A stretch of 64,000 nucleotides of DNA, taken from contig NZ_CDDB01000010.1 in NCBI RefSeq assembly GCF_000820105.1, positions 62,001 to 126,000 of the forward strand. Reading direction: 5' to 3'. Below, piece after piece: positions 19,066 to 28,672 of the stretch; position 1 is the first letter of the stretch, and every line of letters begins with the position of its first letter. The translations under genes were made by a program, and so were the position numbers. The notes below the pieces were generated by a model, which did not search any database, had not been told where the DNA came from, and saw nothing but the letters and a program-made list of their open reading frames with translations. This stretch comes from Aeromonas schubertii. GTDB taxonomy: Bacteria > Pseudomonadota > Gammaproteobacteria > Enterobacterales > Aeromonadaceae.

Positions 19066-20864
19066 TGGGCATGCTGGAGCATTCCAGAAGCCATCATGGC
19101 CGTGGTGGCTACCTGACTGCATCGAGGTGAGTCGATGCAAGCTATGCGTGACGATGCCACCGGACCATTCTGATAGACAGTCCGTCCCTCCTTGATCGTG
19201 GCCTCGATGGCGATGTCAGCCAAGGCTTGTGGGCTGACCTTGAGGGGATTGGCCGACAACACCACCATGTCAGCCAATTTACCCACCTCCAACGAGCCCT
19301 TGTTGCTCTCCTCTTTATACTGGATAGCCGCCCAGAGCGTCTGAGCCTTTAACCCTTCCAGTGACGAGACTCGCTGGTCCGGTCCAATCGCTCGACCGGT
19401 TCGGCTGACACGGTTAACGGTCGCCGAATAGACGCGCATGGCGTTGGGGAAGGCGACGGGGGCATCGTGGTGAGAGGTGAAGATCATGCCCAGCTCACGT
19501 GCCCATCCTGTGGGAGAGATGTTGTCAGCTCGGGGTTTTCCCAGCACGGAATCCGTATGCCAGTCTCCCCAGTAGAAAGTGTGCATTGGGAAAAACGAGG
19601 GGAAGATACCCAGTCGTTTGAAGGAGACGACCTGATCCTTGCGTGCGGTCTGGGCGTGGATCGCCACAAAAGCGCGATCGCTCTTGCCATGGCGCTTCTC
19701 ACTCGCTTCAACCCCCTTGATAAGTTGATCGATCGCCGCATCGCCATTGACGTGAGTCAGTAATTGCCAGCCGTTTCGTTGCGCCTTTTCTATGTACTCC
19801 TCAGCCTGCTCATCACTCATGCTGGGATAGCCCTTGTAGCCGGCGGCCTGGCCCGCTGGTGGGATCAGATAGGGTTGGGTCAACCAGGCGGTCTTGCCTT
19901 GGGGCGAACCGTCCAGATTCAGCTTTGCACCGGCAACCCGAAATCCGTTGGTATAGCGGCTGGAGTAGTAAGGAGCGGTGATCACATCGCTGGCGATCTG
20001 GATATCGGGATAGGCCGCCACATCGATGGGTAGTTTCTCCTGTTCGGCCAACTGATACATGGTCTTGACGGCAGTCGAAGAGGCTCGTCCTTCCTGGGCT
20101 GTCGTGTATCCATAACGGGCGTAAAGCGCCATACCAGCCTTAAAAATCACCCGATTTTCTTGCGGACTCAACTTGGTAAACAGGGGAAGCAGGGTAGCGA
20201 AGAAGGCGGTCTCTTCCAGTACACCGCTCGGGGTTCTACCGTCTTGCTCACGGCGGATCTTCCCCCCCACCGGGTCGTTGCTGGTCGTATCGATTCCCGC
20301 AAGGGCCAGCGCCTTGGTATTCAAGGTCGCCAGATGTCCCGATTGATGGATGATGATGACCGGAAGCGTGGTTGACACCTGATCCAGCTCCTGCCGGGTA
20401 GGGTGGCGCCCCTCTTGCAACTGTGAGTCATCGTAACCGAAGCCAAGTATGATACCGTGCTGCCGATTCTCAGCGTCTGATCCCCATGCCTTGAGTGCCT
20501 GCTGCAAGGTCGTAATATTGGTCACCCCTCCATCCGGTGGCGCTAGCAGATTGGCCGAGAGTGCCTGGATCCCGCTATTGAATACATGGCCATGAGCATC
20601 GATAAAACCAGGGATGAGGGTCTTGCCGGCAAGATCGATGATCTGTGTCTGCTCTCCCTTGAGCTTCATGATCGCCTCCTTCCCGCCGAGGGCAAGGATC
20701 CGCCCTCCCTTGACGGCCAGCGCTTCGACCGTGGGGGCCGCATCATTGACCGTCACTATGTCACCCCCCAGGTAGATAAGATCGGCACTGGGTTTGGCGG
20801 GGCTCACCGCCTGGCTCAAACCGGCAGTGAGTAACAGAGCCAGGGGGAGAGGGGCTGGTTTCAT
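19062..20864 (-). CDS. Secreted amidohydrolase, YtcJ/amidohydrolase-3 family
   Basis: Metal-dependent hydrolase of unknown substrate. 600 residues from the ATG at 20864, chosen because GGAGAAG lies 5 bases upstream and the first 22 residues (MKPAPLPLALLLTAGLSQAV) form a signal peptide; the open frame runs further upstream without support. The metal site begins with DAHGH (about 92), then HQSGH and HVNGDAAID and SHHDAP typical of the family. Probably periplasmic. Followed convergently by the recombinase gene. Confidence 0.88.
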   Translation of the reverse strand: MKPAPLPLALLLTAGLSQAVSPAKPSADLIYLGGDIVTVNDAAPTVEALAVKGGRILALGGKEAIMKLKGEQTQIIDLAGKTLIPGFIDAHGHVFNSGIQALSANLLAPPDGGVTNITTLQQALKAWGSDAENRQHGIILGFGYDDSQLQEGRHPTRQELDQVSTTLPVIIIHQSGHLATLNTKALALAGIDTTSNDPVGGKIRREQDGRTPSGVLEETAFFATLLPLFTKLSPQENRVIFKAGMALYARYGYTTAQEGRASSTAVKTMYQLAEQEKLPIDVAAYPDIQIASDVITAPYYSSRYTNGFRVAGAKLNLDGSPQGKTAWLTQPYLIPPAGQAAGYKGYPSMSDEQAEEYIEKAQRNGWQLLTHVNGDAAIDQLIKGVEASEKRHGKSDRAFVAIHAQTARKDQVVSFKRLGIFPSFFPMHTFYWGDWHTDSVLGKPRADNISPTGWARELGMIFTSHHDAPVAFPNAMRVYSATVNRVSRTGRAIGPDQRVSSLEGLKAQTLWAAIQYKEESNKGSLEVGKLADMVVLSANPLKVSPQALADIAIEATIKEGRTVYQNGPVASSRIACIDSPRCSQVATTAMMASGMLQHAH

Positions 20865-21081
20865 ATACGCTTCTCCAATATTGGTCACGTTCGAAGCCAA
20901 TATCATAAGCCATGACGACCAGGCGGGTTGCGAGTGCTCTCGCAAAACCGATGCGAGAGGTCCGGAGTCTAATCTCGCAACGGTAGATATTATGGTAAAT
21001 TGCAAATCATTGAATATAAGAGATAATCGCCAGTCGATAGGGGAGTGCCCCATTAGAGCTCATCACAGTGAGAGATAACAG

Positions 21082-21339
21082 ATGGAAGAGATGACACTCG
21101 AGCGCAACCAGACTCAGGAAACCTCGCCCCGTGAGGCTCTCGACAGCGCGACCCGGCAACGCCTTCACGTTCGGCGCAAGCAAGAGACCCATGCCCGTCT
21201 GCAATGCTGGATCAGCCGGCGCCATACCGAGCGGCTAACCGAGCTGGTCGGGCTGCTGGAAGATTCACAGGCTTCCTTGATAGAGCAGGCAATCGATCTG
21301 CTCTATGCCCAGGAGTTTCCTAATGAGGCGGAACAATAA
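21082..21339 (+). CDS. Small ribbon-helix-helix-like protein
   Basis: 85 residues. After a polar, charged first third, RLQCWISRRHTERL (about 39-52) reads like the strand and first helix of a CopG/Arc-type ribbon-helix-helix DNA-binding fold, and SQASLIEQAIDLLYAQ like the second helix. Such proteins are dimeric repressors or antitoxins; no toxin is next to it. It could start at 21082 or 21091; no strong ribosome site decides. Divergent from the amidohydrolase (217 bases between), which it might regulate, but that is only position. Confidence 0.6.
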   Translation: MEEMTLERNQTQETSPREALDSATRQRLHVRRKQETHARLQCWISRRHTERLTELVGLLEDSQASLIEQAIDLLYAQEFPNEAEQ

Positions 21340-21348
21340 AAGAAACAC

Positions 21349-21382
21349 AAAAAAAGCCAGGCACGAAGTCCATGTACCTGGC
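21349..21382 (-). terminator. Terminator downstream of rsmF
   Basis: On the minus strand an imperfect long hairpin (outer stem GCCAGG / CCTGGC, 21356-21382) is followed by seven T. It lies about 120 bases past the rsmF stop and just past the end of the convergent small gene. The 21383-21504 gap holds nothing else I can see. Confidence 0.65.
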
Positions 21383-21504
21383 ATAGGGGAATTGGCTCCT
21401 TGCAGAGCCGTGCGCTAACTGGATGTTCGGGACATCATTAACGCAAGCATAGCCAGAAGAGGTGAGATTGCCACTTTCGCTGCATTTTTAAACTGACGTT
21501 GCAA

Positions 21505-22932
21505 TCACTGCTCGAACAGATTGCCATCCCGAACCAGATCGCGCGGCAGACCATTTTTCAGGCGGTTGCCCACCCACTTGCCAAGACCCAGGGCATGACC
21601 CTGATAGCGGACCACCACCTCGCCCTGACCCGTTTCCCCTTCGGGACGCACATCGCGCCCCATCATGTATTCCCGGGCCAGCTCCACGTCGAGCTCCAGC
21701 GTGCCCCGGCTGGCCCCATCCCCATAGGCTAGTGCCCACTCGTGAGTGAGGCGATAGCCCTTCTTGAAGGTCTCGGCCAGCTTGAAGCCGATACGGTCGA
21801 AACGGATCTTGCCGATCACCTGCTCAACCGGCTCGGGGAAGAGCCAGATCTCACCGTCACGGCCATAGAGTTTACCGCGCAGGGTGACCCCATAGGCCTG
21901 CTCAATATCCTGGCGCAGCGTGTTGCCTTCCTTGGGCGAGAGGGGAGAGAAGGGGAACTTGCCGAGTTTGCCCGGCTTGAAGATATCGTTGGGCACGCTG
22001 GCGTGTTTGCGAAGCCGCGCCACGAAGAAGCCTTCACTGTCGTAGATCTGCGGCCAGATGTGCAGGTAACCCTCGGCGGTGCAGGAACGCTCGGCCCCCG
22101 GGAAGAGATCGGCAAGGGATTCAAAGGTGAGGGCATCGCCAAAGCGTGCCTTGATATGCTCGCACACCTCCTGATTCTCCTGATGGCTCAGGGTACAGGT
22201 GGAGTAGACGATGACGCCGCCTGGCTTCAAGGCGTGGAAGGCGCTTTCAAGCAAGGCCTTTTGGGTGGCGGCAATGTCGTTGATGCTCTCGATGCTCCAG
22301 TTACGCAGGGCATCCTCATCCTTGCGCAAGGTCCCTTCCCCTGAGCAGGGGGCATCGAGCAGGATCGCATCGAACGTCTCGGGCAACCACTGACCAAACA
22401 CTCTTGCATCGAAATGGGTGAGGGCCACGTTGGTGACCCCACAGCGCTGAATGTTGGAGAAGAGGCCCTTGATACGACTGGCCGAAAATTCGTTGGCGAT
22501 CAACATGCCACGATTACCCATGAGGGCCGCCATCTGAGTGGTCTTGGAGCCGGGGGCCGCCGCCGCATCGAGCACCATCTCGGCGTTCTCGAGGGCTTCC
22601 TCAAGGGCCGTGACCGGCATCATGGAGCTCGCCTCCTGAATATAGAAGAGCCCGGCCAGATGTTCGGCCGTGTTCCCCAGAGGCACCGTTTCGCTCTCGG
22701 GACGGGTCAGCCAGAACCCGGTATGACACCAGGGTACCGGCTCCAGAGTCCAGCCGCGGGCCTGCATACGCTCGACAAAGGCCTCGACCGGGATCTTGAG
22801 GGTGTTGACCCGAATGCTGCGGCGCAGAGGGGTGCGACAGCTGGCCAGAAAATCCTCCATCAAGAGGTGACTGGGCATGATCTTGGCGATATGGGCGATG
22901 AAAGCGTCGGGAATATAGCTGTTCTGATGCAC
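21505..22932 (-). CDS. rsmF: 16S rRNA (cytosine(1407)-C5)-methyltransferase
   Basis: SAM-dependent m5C methyltransferase of 16S rRNA. 475 residues, close to E. coli RsmF (479). SAM site DAAAAPGSKTTQ (about 121), motif IV DAPCSGEGTLRKD and motif VI YSTCTLSHQE with the two cysteines of RNA m5C enzymes, then a C-terminal PUA-like part. In E. coli it lies just after letAB; here an extra binding-protein gene has come between. Confidence 0.95.
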   Translation of the reverse strand: MHQNSYIPDAFIAHIAKIMPSHLLMEDFLASCRTPLRRSIRVNTLKIPVEAFVERMQARGWTLEPVPWCHTGFWLTRPESETVPLGNTAEHLAGLFYIQEASSMMPVTALEEALENAEMVLDAAAAPGSKTTQMAALMGNRGMLIANEFSASRIKGLFSNIQRCGVTNVALTHFDARVFGQWLPETFDAILLDAPCSGEGTLRKDEDALRNWSIESINDIAATQKALLESAFHALKPGGVIVYSTCTLSHQENQEVCEHIKARFGDALTFESLADLFPGAERSCTAEGYLHIWPQIYDSEGFFVARLRKHASVPNDIFKPGKLGKFPFSPLSPKEGNTLRQDIEQAYGVTLRGKLYGRDGEIWLFPEPVEQVIGKIRFDRIGFKLAETFKKGYRLTHEWALAYGDGASRGTLELDVELAREYMMGRDVRPEGETGQGEVVVRYQGHALGLGKWVGNRLKNGLPRDLVRDGNLFEQ

Positions 22933-23018
22933 GAGTCCGGCTCTTGTTGATGCGTCACAGGGCGCAAAATTCTAGCACAGGGGGTGGGGGCAACAAACCG
23001 AAAGCTTACCGGTCAGGA

Positions 23019-23759
23019 TCACAGGCCGTAGGCCGCGACAATGCGTTGATAAGTGCCATCGGCATGCATGGACTTCAAGGCCTTGTCGAAGGAGCGGCGC
23101 ACCGACTCGAGATGGCGCCGCTTGCTAAACGCCAGATAACTGGGGATGCGCTGGATCTCGGGCCTCAGTGCCCGTACTCGGGTGACCAATCCCAGGCGTT
23201 CCAGAATAAAGTGGGCACCACCGCTGTTGCTCACCAGAATATCGAAACGGCCTCTCACTAACTTGTTGAGATTCGCCTCACCCGTATGACTAAGATCACG
23301 GGCTATTTCAGGATGTCGGCTCAACCAGCCATCGAAACGCTCTCCGTAGCTGACATTACGCACCACTCCAAAGCGAAAGGGGAGGAGGGTATCGAGCTCT
23401 CCGTTGAACTCGATGGTGGCATCATGACGCACGAACAGTGAGATGGACTGCTCCAGTAACACCTCCTCACTGAAGTCGGCAAAGCGCTCTCGTTCCGCTG
23501 TTTTAAACAGGGTGAAGATTCCGTCAGCCTCACCGTTTTCGACAAGCTGTAATGCCCGCCCCCAAGGGAGCAGACGCACCTCTAGCCCATAGCCGCCACG
23601 ACGAAATGCCTCTTTCACCAACTCAAACGCTACCCCCCGGATCTCCCCCTGCTCTTCATAGACATAGGGAGGATATTGAAGGGTGACCAGTTGCAATGTG
23701 GCAGCCTGAAGGGGTAACCCTATCAGGAACGCCAGAAGCCAGCTGCGGATCCACCCCAT
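23019..23759 (-). CDS. Periplasmic solute-binding protein, SBP family 3-like, without transporter
   Basis: 246 residues. Signal peptide 1-19 (cleaved after LQA), then the amino-acid-binding-protein-like fold: LVTLQYPPYVYEEQGEIRG, a typical ligand-binding start. No permease or ATPase gene is next to it, so it may serve a distant transporter or be a free sensor-type binding protein. It lies between letB and rsmF on the same strand, 79 bases after letB with a possible weak terminator between. Ligand unknown. Confidence 0.8.
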   Translation of the reverse strand: MGWIRSWLLAFLIGLPLQAATLQLVTLQYPPYVYEEQGEIRGVAFELVKEAFRRGGYGLEVRLLPWGRALQLVENGEADGIFTLFKTAERERFADFSEEVLLEQSISLFVRHDATIEFNGELDTLLPFRFGVVRNVSYGERFDGWLSRHPEIARDLSHTGEANLNKLVRGRFDILVSNSGGAHFILERLGLVTRVRALRPEIQRIPSYLAFSKRRHLESVRRSFDKALKSMHADGTYQRIVAAYGL

Positions 23760-23811
23760 GGACCTATCACCTCACTCATCCCGTCCCAAGATTGAGTGTA
23801 GGTGTAAAGAG

Positions 23812-23832
23812 AGAGGGAATCGGGCTCCCTCT
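23812..23832 (-). terminator. Possible weak terminator after letB
   Basis: A 7-bp stem (AGAGGGA / TCCCTCT, extendable) with a 7-base loop; on the minus strand it is followed by CTCTTT. The T run is short. Confidence 0.35.
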
Positions 23833-23838
23833 GCTCTC

Positions 23839-26391
23839 TCAAGGCTTGATATTGGGCTGCCACATCAGCCACTGGGCCTCGGCTTCGGGATAGAGGGAAA
23901 AGCGGGCTCCGGATGCCGCCTTCGCGCCCATGCCACTCTCGGGGGTGTTAAAGGCGATGCCTCCGGCCAGCAGGCTCTGCACGGTTTCCACTTCTATGGT
24001 GCCGCCGGTCAACCCCACGTCCGCCTTCAACCCGGAAACATTCCAGAAGCGGCTGTGGGTACGCACCAGATGGGCGTACTCGGGCGCAATGATGACCCGG
24101 GTCTCGACCCGGCTACCATCCCTTGCCAGTGCCACAGACTCGACCTCTCCGACGGCAACCTTGCGAAACAACACCGGAGCCCCCACGCTGACCCCGCGCA
24201 GATCGGGACTGGTGAGCAGCAGCCGCAGCCCGGCCGCCGGAGTGGTCAGCAGGGGAAAGTGATCGACCAGTGCGCCGCTCCCCGGTGCTGCCTCTACATA
24301 GGCACCCTTGATAAGGGTATCGAGGTGGGCGGCACCGGTCAGGGCCAGCTTGGCTTGCACCAGTTGGTAATCGGCCCCGCTTCGCAAGAAACGATCCCCG
24401 TAGCGCTCATCGATACGTCCCTGAAGCTCCACGCGACCGAGCCCGGGTGAGAGACCGACAGAGGTGATCTCGCCTATGGTGACGCCACGATAGCGAATAG
24501 GCGTCCCGGCGCTGAGACCCGGGTTGCTGTCGGTGGTCAAACGAACCATGCGACTGGTCGTGGAGGCCTCGTCCCGGTTGGCGTAAAGCTCATCATTGCT
24601 GCGCCGGGTGCCCGGTAAATTGGCAAACTCGATGCCGCCGCGCAGCAGGGTCGAGAGGTTACCCATCTTCACCTTGACGCCATCACCGCCGAGGCGCGCA
24701 TCCACTGCGGGCAGACGCCAGAAGCGGGTATGCTCTCCCAACAGGGGGGCAAAGGGGGAGGAGAGCTCCACCGTGACAGAGACCCCCTTGCCATCCCCTT
24801 TGAGGGCTTTAACCTTGCCGGCCTCGATACCGAGATAGTAAAGGGGAGTACCGATCCCGATGCCCTCTGCGTGGGCGGCACGCAGCGTCCAACTTCTGGC
24901 CGCTCGTCCGGGGCTTGCCAGGGTTGCCAGTTCACGGCTCGGATAGAGGGTATCAACGCGCGCCCCCTTCACTTGCACCATCTTGATGCCGCCGCCAATC
25001 CAGCCGCTGGCGGCAGTGCTGTCGACCCGGATCCCGGAGAGATCGGCTTCAACCTGGAGGGGGGCCGCCTTGTAAAAGCGGGCCCCCTCGAGCAGGGCGC
25101 GATATTCGCCCGAGAGCTTGACGATCACTGCGGCCTGGCCCTGTCGGTTCAGGGTCAGGTGCTCGATGCGCCCGACAGGCATCCCCTTGAACCAGAGGGG
25201 AGCGCCTTCCGTGATCCCGGAGAGATCGTCGGCACTCAGGGTCAAGGTGGGGCCATCGAGGGGGGGGCGTCCCACTACGGTAATGGTATCGCTGGGTTTG
25301 CCCGGCAGACTATCCAGGCGCAAAACGGGACCCGTTAACAGGCGCTCCGCATGGGCGACTCCTGACAGTGAGATGTCGGCCCCCTCGAGCACCAGCGTGC
25401 TGCGCTCGGTAAAGCGCCCCTTCTGCTCCGGGGCAATCAAGGCATAAAACTCACGCCCCTGCTCCCCCTCTGTCGGGGCCAGTACCCGGCCGATCTCGAG
25501 GCCGTTGTAGAGGATGGACATCCCCTCCCTGACCGCCAGCTCACCGGCTTGCAGCCTGATCCGCTCACCTCGCTCGGCGGCCACCAGATTGGGATAGAGC
25601 TCGAAGCGCTGTTCCCGGGAGGCAATCGGAGAGTCAGCTGGTGCATCGAAAGCAATCCCGCCACCGAGAATTGTGGCCAGATTTCCCATCTCGACTTTGA
25701 CGCCAGCCGGACCAAACCCTGCACGGATCCCGCCGACACTCCAGAAGCGACTCTCTTTTTTCAGCAGATGGGCATAGCGATTATCGATCACCAGATCGAG
25801 CTGAACCCGACTATCTTTATCGGCCAGTTGAGTGTTAATGACACTGCCCACCTCGAGGCCACGGTAGAAAACCTTGGCCCCGTTGGCGGCGCCGCTCAGG
25901 GTATCGGTGAGCAGGCGAACTATCCGGCCATCGGCTTGCCAACCCGGGGGAGGGAGGCTGAGGCCATCGAAGTGGGAGGCTTCAGGAGCCTTCTCGCTAC
26001 CGGGGAGCAGGTTGATATAGTTACCGGAGACCAGCGTCTCGAGACCGGAGATCTCGGTCAGCGAAGCCTTGGGACTAACCAACCAGAACTGGGCACCCTT
26101 GCGGATGAGGGCCCGGGCACGCTTGTCAATCTTGACGATGACGGCAATCTTGCGACCGTCATCGGCAAGATCGAGCTCGCTGACCACCCCGACGGCCACC
26201 CCCTGATAACGCAGCTGGGTCTTGCCGGGCAGAATGCCGTTGCCTTGCTCAAAGTCGATCTGGACGAGCTGACCCGCATGCTGGTACTGCTGATAGAGAA
26301 AGCCGGTGGCGAGCATGATAGCCAGGGCTGGCAGCAACCAGACCGGCGATAGCCAGCGGCGACGATGAACAACGGGCTTGGCCCCAATCAT
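23839..26391 (-). CDS. letB: Lipid-transport MCE protein LetB (YebT)
   Basis: Forms a periplasm-spanning tunnel for phospholipid movement between inner and outer membranes. 850 residues: one N-terminal membrane helix (about 14-32), then seven MCE domains in tandem, each beginning with a pattern such as LPGKTQLRYQGVAVGVV and ending near GGGI-F. E. coli LetB has seven MCE domains in 877 residues. AAGGAG ribosome site before the ATG. It follows two half-size LetA genes with a 24-base gap, as letAB do in E. coli. Confidence 0.96.
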   Translation of the reverse strand: MIGAKPVVHRRRWLSPVWLLPALAIMLATGFLYQQYQHAGQLVQIDFEQGNGILPGKTQLRYQGVAVGVVSELDLADDGRKIAVIVKIDKRARALIRKGAQFWLVSPKASLTEISGLETLVSGNYINLLPGSEKAPEASHFDGLSLPPPGWQADGRIVRLLTDTLSGAANGAKVFYRGLEVGSVINTQLADKDSRVQLDLVIDNRYAHLLKKESRFWSVGGIRAGFGPAGVKVEMGNLATILGGGIAFDAPADSPIASREQRFELYPNLVAAERGERIRLQAGELAVREGMSILYNGLEIGRVLAPTEGEQGREFYALIAPEQKGRFTERSTLVLEGADISLSGVAHAERLLTGPVLRLDSLPGKPSDTITVVGRPPLDGPTLTLSADDLSGITEGAPLWFKGMPVGRIEHLTLNRQGQAAVIVKLSGEYRALLEGARFYKAAPLQVEADLSGIRVDSTAASGWIGGGIKMVQVKGARVDTLYPSRELATLASPGRAARSWTLRAAHAEGIGIGTPLYYLGIEAGKVKALKGDGKGVSVTVELSSPFAPLLGEHTRFWRLPAVDARLGGDGVKVKMGNLSTLLRGGIEFANLPGTRRSNDELYANRDEASTTSRMVRLTTDSNPGLSAGTPIRYRGVTIGEITSVGLSPGLGRVELQGRIDERYGDRFLRSGADYQLVQAKLALTGAAHLDTLIKGAYVEAAPGSGALVDHFPLLTTPAAGLRLLLTSPDLRGVSVGAPVLFRKVAVGEVESVALARDGSRVETRVIIAPEYAHLVRTHSRFWNVSGLKADVGLTGGTIEVETVQSLLAGGIAFNTPESGMGAKAASGARFSLYPEAEAQWLMWQPNIKP

Positions 26392-26415
26392 AATGACTCC
26401 TTAAACGACGGGCCC

Positions 26416-27030
26416 TCAGCGGGCCGCCTTGTCCCACAGCAGACGGGTGTCGAGCATCTTGGCCGAGAGCATGGTCAAGACCACCACACCGGCAAAGGCG
26501 GTGGCTCCGGGACCTGCACTCACATCGAGCAGGATCCCCCGATCCACCAGCGCCACCATGAGAGAGATGACAAAGAGATCGAGCATCGACCAGCGGCCGA
26601 TGAAATCGATGATACGGTACATGCGCAGCTGCCGTTTGCGACGCACCGGCTTGGGGCGCTGCAACTGCAGGCAGATCCAGGCCAATCCGACAATTTTCAT
26701 AATGGGCACCACGATACTGGCGATGAAGACAATGCAGGCGATGCCCGTCATATGGCTCCGCACCAGGGCCTGGATCCCGCTAAAGATGGTATCGGCCTGG
26801 AGGATCCCCTTGTTGTAGAAGAGGGTAATGGGCAAGAGGTTGGCAGGTAACAGCATAAAGGTTGCCAACGCCAGCAGCCCCCAGGTCCATGCCAGGGAGT
26901 TGGGGATCCTTTGATGCAAGGCGCTGCCGCAGCGCGGGCAGTCGTGGTGTGGAACATATTTCACCAGCAGACCACAGGTATGGCAGCGGCAGAGCCCGGC
27001 ATCGCGGGCGCTTGGCAACGACTCACTCAT
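26416..27030 (-). CDS. PqiA/LetA-like membrane protein, second half (LetA C-half)
   Basis: 204 residues with a rubredoxin-like zinc knuckle CRCHTCG...CPRCG near the N-terminus and about four membrane helices: one PqiA domain. E. coli LetA (YebS, 427 residues) carries two such domains in one chain; here each is a separate gene. Start chosen at 27030, where ATGAGTGA overlaps the upstream stop by 8 bases and AAGG lies 6 bases before; the longer open frame from 27063 is less likely. Presumed partner of LetB in lipid transport. Confidence 0.88.
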   Translation of the reverse strand: MSESLPSARDAGLCRCHTCGLLVKYVPHHDCPRCGSALHQRIPNSLAWTWGLLALATFMLLPANLLPITLFYNKGILQADTIFSGIQALVRSHMTGIACIVFIASIVVPIMKIVGLAWICLQLQRPKPVRRKRQLRMYRIIDFIGRWSMLDLFVISLMVALVDRGILLDVSAGPGATAFAGVVVLTMLSAKMLDTRLLWDKAAR

Positions 27031-27634
27031 AGGAGACCTTCTGCCAGTAGGGCTCGGGGTCAAACAGGATCAGCAGGGTGAGGTTAAGCAGCATCAGGAT
27101 CCCGAGGCTGAGCAGGCCGCCCCCCAAATGGGTCTCTGCAATATCGACCAGCTTGAACAGGGCCACCAGAAAGCTCACCAGATAGACCTCCAACATGGCC
27201 CAGTGACGAAACACCTCGACCGCCTTGAGGGTGATGGGCAGTATGCGCCAGCGTTTCGCAATGCCGGAGGCGAGCACAAAGATGCCCAGCAGCAACCCCA
27301 CCGGCGCCAATACGGCGCACCAGAGCACCAACCCGGCCACCCAGGGCTCATGCTCGATGAAGAGGATTCGGATCCCCTCGAGCAGGCTGGCTTGAGAATT
27401 CACGCCCCCAAGACGCATATAGAGCAAGGGCTCAAGCAGGGCGCTGGGCAGCAGCAGCAATCCCGTGAGAGTGAGGGCCATCAACTGGGAGGGGCGAAAG
27501 GAGTAGCGGCCGTAGAGGTGTTGGCGGCAGCGGGGACAGTGGGCATCCCGGCGCAGGGGAAGCTCGGTGCGCTCGATCAGCAGATCGCAGGATGGGCAGG
27601 CGATAAAGCGCGGTGATGGGGGCATGGTGTGCAT
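27023..27634 (-). CDS. PqiA/LetA-like membrane protein, first half (LetA N-half)
   Basis: 203 residues. Two CxxC motifs, CPSC (about 13) and CPRC (about 33), then four membrane helices, one PqiA domain. Together with the next gene it equals one LetA. First gene of the letAA-letB block; the 27635-27773 gap to prpB must hold promoters for both directions. Confidence 0.88.
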   Translation of the reverse strand: MHTMPPSPRFIACPSCDLLIERTELPLRRDAHCPRCRQHLYGRYSFRPSQLMALTLTGLLLLPSALLEPLLYMRLGGVNSQASLLEGIRILFIEHEPWVAGLVLWCAVLAPVGLLLGIFVLASGIAKRWRILPITLKAVEVFRHWAMLEVYLVSFLVALFKLVDIAETHLGGGLLSLGILMLLNLTLLILFDPEPYWQKVSYE

Positions 27635-27717
27635 GTCAACCGATTGAACTGTCCAGCAAATTTATACTAAAGCGGTTTCATTGTCTCCCAGAGTACAACT
27701 GTTAACCAAAAGTTGAA

Positions 27718-27733
27718 TTGACGTTAACGTCAA
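27718..27733. promoter_or_regulatory. 16-bp perfect palindrome upstream of prpB (candidate operator)
   Basis: TTGACGTTAACGTCAA is its own reverse complement, 43 bases before the prpB start and on the letA side of the same gap. The half-site spacing resembles operators of MerR-type acyl-CoA catabolism regulators such as LiuR, but that match is from memory and not verified. No prpR lies nearby. Confidence 0.55.
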
Positions 27734-27776
27734 CGTGAGGTTAGATCACTCCAGTCACAGCGTGAAAGGAGTCATG

Positions 27777-28670
27777 ATGTCCAGCCTTACCCCCTCGGCC
27801 GGCAAGCGTTTTCGCCAGGCTATCGCCCAAGAGCGGCCCCTGCAGATCGTCGGCACCATCAACGCCTACATGGCCTTGATGGCCGAGCGCAGCGGCTTTC
27901 AAGCCCTCTATCTCTCCGGTGCCGGGGTGGCCAACGCCTCCTTTGGCTTGCCGGATCTTGGCATGACCAGCCTCAATGACGTCTTGACCGATGCCGAGCG
28001 CATCACGGCGGCGACCCGCTTGCCGCTCTTGGTCGATATCGACACCGGCTGGGGCGGGGCCTTCAACATCGCCCGCACCGTGCGCGCCTTCGAGCGTGCC
28101 GGGGTGGCCGCGGTTCACATGGAAGATCAAGTGGCCCAGAAACGCTGTGGCCACAGGCCCAACAAGGCGGTGGTGTCGCTGGAGGAGATGTGCGATCGCA
28201 TCAAGGCAGCGGTGGATGCCCGCGAGAATGACGAATTCGTCATCATGGCCCGCACCGACGCCCTGGCGGTGGAGGGGATCGGCAGCGCTCTTGAGCGCGC
28301 CGCGGCCTACGTGACGGCCGGCGCCGACATGATCTTCGCCGAGGCGGTGACCGAACTCGGGCAATATGACCTGTTCGCCCAGGCAGCCGGGGTGCCGGTG
28401 CTCGCCAACATGACCGAGTTCGGCAAGACCGAATTGTTTGACAAGGAGCAGCTTGCCGCCCACGGGGTGGCCATGGTGCTCTACCCCTTGAGCGCCAGCC
28501 GCGCCGCCCACCAGGCTGCGCTCAACGTCTACCAGCACATTCGTCGCGATGGCCATCAAAGAGCCGTGGTCGACACCATGCAGACCCGGGAGGCGCTGTA
28601 CGACTTCCTTGGCTACCACCACTACGAGCAGACACTGGATCGTCTGTTCGATCGCAATGAGGGAGAGTAA
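27777..28670 (+). CDS. prpB: 2-methylisocitrate lyase
   Basis: Splits 2-methylisocitrate to pyruvate and succinate, the last step of propionate breakdown by the methylcitrate cycle. 297 residues. [12 protein letters not shown], the catalytic cysteine motif KRCGHRPNK (about 121) and [10 protein letters not shown] identify the family. ATG at 27777 is chosen over the one at 27774 because GGAG (27768-27771) is then better spaced. First gene of prpBCD. Confidence 0.96.
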   Translation: MSSLTPSAGKRFRQAIAQERPLQIVGTINAYMALMAERSGFQALYLSGAGVANASFGLPDLGMTSLNDVLTDAERITAATRLPLLVDIDTGWGGAFNIARTVRAFERAGVAAVHMEDQVAQKRCGHRPNKAVVSLEEMCDRIKAAVDARENDEFVIMARTDALAVEGIGSALERAAAYVTAGADMIFAEAVTELGQYDLFAQAAGVPVLANMTEFGKTELFDKEQLAAHGVAMVLYPLSASRAAHQAALNVYQHIRRDGHQRAVVDTMQTREALYDFLGYHHYEQTLDRLFDRNEGE

Positions 28671-28672
28671 CC

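Noticed and set aside
18037-21339. The recombinase-amidohydrolase-RHH block as a small genomic island
   Set aside because: No direct repeats, tRNA or composition shift seen at the edges; evidence too weak to call an island.
23760-23893. Short plus-strand frames between the SBP and letB genes
   Set aside because: Overlap a hairpin and both neighbours; no coding signs.
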